Shown: piece by piece, positions 60,517 to 64,000 of the stretch
How positions within the stretch are numbered: position 1 is the stretch's first letter
Layout of the letters: every line of letters begins with the position of its first letter
Origin: Haliscomenobacter sp.
GTDB lineage: Bacteria; Bacteroidota; Bacteroidia; Chitinophagales; Saprospiraceae
Assembly: GCA_016707205.1 (NCBI GenBank)
Contig: JADJHZ010000011.1
Coordinates: 46,680 to 110,679 of the forward strand
Direction: 5' to 3'
DNA length: 64,000 bases
The notes under the pieces: model-generated
What the model was told of the DNA's origin: nothing
The model's database searches: none
Seen by the model: only the letters and a program-made list of their open reading frames with translations
Made by a program: the position numbers and the translations under genes

Positions 60517-63500
60517 TTAAAAGGTTACGTTCACCCCAAAGGTATACGAGCGGCTTCTGGGGAAAGAAGAGTAATCCACGCCAGGGGTCAGGCCGGAGAA
60601 GGAAGAACGTCCGGTACTAACTTCCGGGTCGTAGCCGGAATAATCGGTCCAAAGGAACAGGTTGTTGCCGGTAGCATAGATACGAAATTGGGACAATCCC
60701 AACCTGGAGATCATTCGGGTTGGCAGCGAATAGCCAAGATTCAGGTTATTGAGGCGCAGGAAGGAACCGTCTTCCACGGCCCAGGAGTGGATCGTAGCGC
60801 CCGCAACGCCAAAGCTGTAATGCGACCAGATGTTTTTGCCTGCATTTAACTGTGCAAGCTGGCCCAAATCGGTTACGATGCCGCCCGCAGTGCCCGTCAG
60901 GCTGCCGTCGACGTCGAGGTAGGTGAAGCGGTTCTCCAGGCTCATGGTGGTGAGCAGGTTGCCATAGCTTACGCGGCGGAACTGGTTGTACTGGATTTTG
61001 CCGGTGTTGTACACGTCGTTGCCATAAGACCAGTTGAAGAAGACGGAAGCGTCGAAGCCTTTGATCTTCGCTTCAAATCCAAACCCACCCTGGTGCTTGG
61101 GCAGCGCGTTGCCGATCACCTGGCGGTCGGCGCTGGTGATGGCGCCATCGCCGTTGAGGTCTTTCAGCTTGAGGAAGCCTGGGCGGACTTTGGTGTTGCC
61201 TACCGTTCCTCCCGAATTAGCTATACCATCTTTCAACGTGTAGGTGTCCGTTGCCGGGTTATACCCCGAAAAGTCGTTGGTGGAATAATACCCTTCCGTC
61301 ACATAGCCATAAATATCGCCCAGGGTTCCTCCCACCTTCAGGTAGAAGTCGTCCTGGTCCTTGAGGTCGGTCGAAGCCCAGTTGGATTGGAAGAAGCGCT
61401 CCTGGGTACCGTCGAGTTCTTCGATCTTGGCGCGGTTGATCCCGATATTGAAGTTGGCGGAAAGGGTGAAATCTTTCTTATCGACGAGGAAGTAGTTCAG
61501 CTGCAGTTCCACCCCTTTGTTGGAAGTAGAACCGACGTTGTTCCACTGGAACCGGAAACCGGTGTTGGAAGGAATAGCGGATTGCAGGAGCAAATCGCGG
61601 GTCGTATTTTGATAAACGTCCACGCTACCGTTAAGCCGGCCATCAAACACCGTAAAGTCCAAGCCCACGTTGCGGTTGACGGTGGTTTCCCATTTCACGT
61701 CCGGGTTGTAGAGGGTGGACCCGGTAGGCGTGTAGTACACGTTGTCGACGTTGTTGAACCCCGGGCCGCGGAGGGTGGAAGCCTGGAAGAGAAACTGGGT
61801 TGCGGTTGCATCGATCCGGTCGTTCCCGGTTTCGCCGTAGCTGGCGCGGAGTTTCAGCTCATTGATAAAATCGACATCCTTAAGGAATCCCTCTTCGGAA
61901 AGTTTCCATCCCAACGCGAAGGCAGGGAAAATGCCCACGCGGTTGTCCTTGGAAAACTTACTGGATGCATCCGAGCGGAAAGTAGCAGTAAAAATGTAGC
62001 GGTTTCTGAACTGGTAGTTGGCGCGGCCAAAGAAGGAAAGGCGGTTCGCGTTGGTCAGTTCAGCCGTTTCGTGCCGGTCTGTCCGTCCGAAGGTCATATT
62101 GGCAAACAATTCTTCCGGAGTAATGGACAACCGGAAGTCTTCAGAGCGAACGAAGTCGTAAGTTCCTCCATTGGAATAAATCTCATGGCCTGCTAAAAAG
62201 TCCACTTGATGTGCGCCAGTATTCTCCAGCTTATAGGAAACGGTGTTCAACCAACGGTAGGAGAAGAGTTCGCGTTCGGTTTTTTCGCCTAAAGGCAAAC
62301 TACCGCCGTTATTAAAGGACTCGCCGGTTAAGGGGCCGTAATAGCGAAGGCTGTTGTCGAATTGCTTGGAGGTGGTGAACGTCGTTTTGAGATTCAGGTT
62401 GCGCAGGGGGTTCCAACCCAGCGCGGTGTTGAAGACGTAGTCGAACGTCGTGCGCTTCCTCCAGTCTTGTTTAACCAATTCGGTTGGGTTGACGAGGCCG
62501 CGCAGGAAGGCTTGGTAATCGTCGTTCGGGTCAATGGTGTTCGGGTCGATGATCAGGTCGTCGGCAATCCCGTTCACCGGGCGGGTTTGAACGGCATCTT
62601 TGATGTTGACCTGCGCCGAACCGGAGGTGCCGGCGCCGTCGACCACCGTTTTATTGATACGCGCCGTTGCTTCAAAGCTGAGCTTTTCGCCCAGGCTTTG
62701 ATCCAGCTTAAAATTAAGGACGTTGCGCTGGAATCCGGAGCCGATCAGCAGGCCCTCGTCGGTGTTGTTCGTAAAACTCAGGCTCAGCTTGGTCTGCGCA
62801 TTTCCGCCGCTCAGGCTGACGTTGTGGTATTGAGAGAGCTGCGGATCGCCGAACAATTCTTCCTGCCAATCGGTGCCTGCTCGTTGCTGATACAGTTCGA
62901 GGTCGTCGTACTTCCCGAAGAATTTTTCAAAATTGGCCAAATCTGCAGTGGAACGAAGCCGGGACATTTCGTAGTTGGCCAAAACAAACTCATAAGGCGA
63001 CAGCACTTCGTAGCGGCGGTCTTCCGGAAGGGTCTTGAATTGGGAGAACCCGTTGTACGAAACCGTGATCTTGCCGGCTACGGGTTTCTTCGTCGTGATG
63101 AGGATTACGCCGTTAGAAGCCTGGGCGCCGTAGATCGCGGTTGCAGAAGCGTCTTTCAGCACGCTGATGCTTTCGATGTCGGAGGGAGGAATATCCCGGA
63201 TACTGTTCACGATAAATCCGTCCACCACATAAAGAGGGGAGTTGTCCTGCGTAATCGAGCCGCCCCCGCGCACGCGGATGACCACCTCCGCATCCGGCGA
63301 TCCGTCGGTCGTGAGTACGTTCACGCCAGGGAGCCGGCCGGTGATGGCCTGGGCCGCGTTCGAGATAGGGATTTGGGCGACTTGCCGCCCGGAAAGGGAA
63401 GCAACCGAGCCGGTCAGGTCCGACTTTTTGATCGAACCGTATCCGATGACCACGACTTCTTCCAGAAGCACTTCACTGACTTCAAGCGTAACGTTGATTT

Positions 63501-63780
63501 CGGTCTGGGTTCCCACCGTGATTTCCTGAGTGGCATACCCCGTGTAAGAAACGACCAGGATGTCCCGGGGGGTAGCGCTGATCTCATACTTGCCGTCCAA
63601 ATCGGTTACGGTCCCGTCGCTGGTCCCCTTGACCTGGATCGTTACGCCGATCAGGGGCTCCCGATCGGTGGAGACGACGGTTCCCCGAATGGTTTGCTGG
63701 GCAAAAACAAAAGCTGGCCCCAGCAAAACGAATAGCAGCAATCCAAAAGATTTGCCGATTTTTTTCAGTTTCATAAACAC
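60517..63780 (-). CDS. SusC/RagA TonB-linked outer membrane receptor
   Basis: 1087 residues. Signal peptide to VFAQ, CarboxypepD-regulatory-like domain (TIRGTVVSTDREPLIGVTI), the plug with VVVIGYGSIKKSDLTGSV and VVDGFIVNSIRDIPPSDIES, and a 22-strand barrel ending YTFGVNVTF. Imports oligosaccharides with the SusD partner, powered by TonB. First gene of the operon; promoter box at 63819-63826. No CAZyme or sensor gene lies downstream in the window, so the rest of the locus, if present, is beyond 64000. Confidence 0.94.
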   Translation of the reverse strand: MFMKLKKIGKSFGLLLFVLLGPAFVFAQQTIRGTVVSTDREPLIGVTIQVKGTSDGTVTDLDGKYEISATPRDILVVSYTGYATQEITVGTQTEINVTLEVSEVLLEEVVVIGYGSIKKSDLTGSVASLSGRQVAQIPISNAAQAITGRLPGVNVLTTDGSPDAEVVIRVRGGGSITQDNSPLYVVDGFIVNSIRDIPPSDIESISVLKDASATAIYGAQASNGVILITTKKPVAGKITVSYNGFSQFKTLPEDRRYEVLSPYEFVLANYEMSRLRSTADLANFEKFFGKYDDLELYQQRAGTDWQEELFGDPQLSQYHNVSLSGGNAQTKLSLSFTNNTDEGLLIGSGFQRNVLNFKLDQSLGEKLSFEATARINKTVVDGAGTSGSAQVNIKDAVQTRPVNGIADDLIIDPNTIDPNDDYQAFLRGLVNPTELVKQDWRKRTTFDYVFNTALGWNPLRNLNLKTTFTTSKQFDNSLRYYGPLTGESFNNGGSLPLGEKTERELFSYRWLNTVSYKLENTGAHQVDFLAGHEIYSNGGTYDFVRSEDFRLSITPEELFANMTFGRTDRHETAELTNANRLSFFGRANYQFRNRYIFTATFRSDASSKFSKDNRVGIFPAFALGWKLSEEGFLKDVDFINELKLRASYGETGNDRIDATATQFLFQASTLRGPGFNNVDNVYYTPTGSTLYNPDVKWETTVNRNVGLDFTVFDGRLNGSVDVYQNTTRDLLLQSAIPSNTGFRFQWNNVGSTSNKGVELQLNYFLVDKKDFTLSANFNIGINRAKIEELDGTQERFFQSNWASTDLKDQDDFYLKVGGTLGDIYGYVTEGYYSTNDFSGYNPATDTYTLKDGIANSGGTVGNTKVRPGFLKLKDLNGDGAITSADRQVIGNALPKHQGGFGFEAKIKGFDASVFFNWSYGNDVYNTGKIQYNQFRRVSYGNLLTTMSLENRFTYLDVDGSLTGTAGGIVTDLGQLAQLNAGKNIWSHYSFGVAGATIHSWAVEDGSFLRLNNLNLGYSLPTRMISRLGLSQFRIYATGNNLFLWTDYSGYDPEVSTGRSSFSGLTPGVDYSSFPRSRSYTFGVNVTF

Positions 63781-63818
63781 AAAATTTCGTTATTCGAAAT
63801 AATCTTTCAAGTATTGAT

Positions 63819-63853
63819 CAAATCTACTACCCCAAATCCGGATAAGAGCAAAA
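63819..63853 (-). promoter_or_regulatory. susC promoter: TTTTG, 22 bases, TAGATTTG
   Basis: -7 box TAGATTTG at 63826-63819, TTTTG at 63853-63849; spacing 22, at the long end of the usual 17-23. ATG follows 38 bases later. Confidence 0.5.
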
Positions 63854-63927
63854 GGGGGACATGCAAAAATTCACTTTCCCATAGCCAAAATTTACGGGGG
63901 GCGGTTGACGGGGACGGAAAAACAACC

Positions 63928-63942
63928 GGCCTCGGAGAGGCC
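63928..63942. repeat. 6-bp hairpin next to a TGTAGCCC motif
   Basis: GGCCTC-GGA-GAGGCC, followed after CAACGTT by TGTAGCCC (63951 on), which resembles the start of the two-hairpin elements. Possibly a partial copy at the window edge; 63854-64000 shows no gene. Confidence 0.35.
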
Positions 63943-64000
63943 CAACGTTTGTAGCCCTGGGAGCCGAAAATAAAATCGCCCCTGGATGGCAGTATGCCAA

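Noticed and set aside
1..64000. tRNA, rRNA, riboswitch and replication-origin signals
   Set aside because: Looked for cloverleaf-like or known conserved cores in the gaps and saw none; nearly all gaps are filled by repeat arrays.

Overview
The window reads as chromosome of a Bacteroidota bacterium, most likely from the Saprospiria/Lewinella side of the phylum. The grounds are: type IX secretion (T9SS) hallmarks (PorX, SprB-type repeat protein, two proteins ending in type B gliding/T9SS sorting domains), a SusC/SusD pair, TonB receptors, promoters of the form TAnnTTTG at -7, almost no Shine-Dalgarno sites, and lipoprotein signals with Bacteroidota character. GC is moderate, genes are dense, and no rRNA, tRNA, CRISPR or intact transposase was seen.

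Layout. 1-21.3 kb: a class V aminotransferase cut by the window edge, an HD phosphohydrolase with an MFS exporter, PorX, tatC (with a one-base frameshift) plus a small membrane protein, YbaB, a LamG cell-surface protein, a 1554-residue SprB-repeat/cohesin adhesin, HutI, a thioredoxin-SPOR fusion, a low-molecular-weight tyrosine phosphatase, a cyclic-2,3-diphosphoglycerate-synthetase-like GTPase, a GAF-adenylate/guanylate cyclase and a pentapeptide-repeat membrane protein. 21.3-25.6 kb: accessory-looking stretch with a 203-bp MITE, a YgiQ radical SAM protein, an internally deleted AAA ATPase remnant under a perfect palindrome, clustered small hairpins and a phospholipase D-family protein.

25.6-37.8 kb is one functional island for nitrous oxide respiration: a heme-copper-oxidase-like membrane protein and a cytochrome c lipoprotein on one strand, an Rrf2 Fe-S regulator, and divergently nosZ (clade II, lipoprotein, Sec type), a NosB-like membrane protein, nosL, nosD, nosF, nosY, a RIC/YtfE di-iron repair protein, a small Cys protein and a copper-type TonB receptor that carries both halves of the OprC/NosA copper motif. 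Copper import, copper delivery, electron supply, NO/N2O sensing and damage repair are thus side by side. A second MITE copy and a decayed sialidase follow (38 kb).

39-64 kb: a secreted ADP-ribosylglycohydrolase-family protein, alpha/beta hydrolase, GH18 protein, a 40-residue membrane peptide, a 1009-residue kinase-peptidase-aminotransferase fusion, a TPR protein with an effector-associated-like N-terminus, an M1 aminopeptidase, a DEAD helicase (TTG start), a Zn alcohol dehydrogenase, a TPR lipoprotein, sucA, and a SusC-SusD-DUF5123 lipoprotein operon, probably for pectin-type glycans.

The most unusual property is structural rather than protein-coding. About half of all transcription-unit ends are occupied by short tandem arrays (7-9 bp units, about ten unit families) or two-hairpin elements, which very often start at, or include, the stop codon. 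At convergent gene pairs the arrays face each other as inverted repeats and look like bidirectional terminators; the same unit families also sit in several divergent promoter regions. This, with the MITE and the REP-like hairpin elements, is the part that looks least described.
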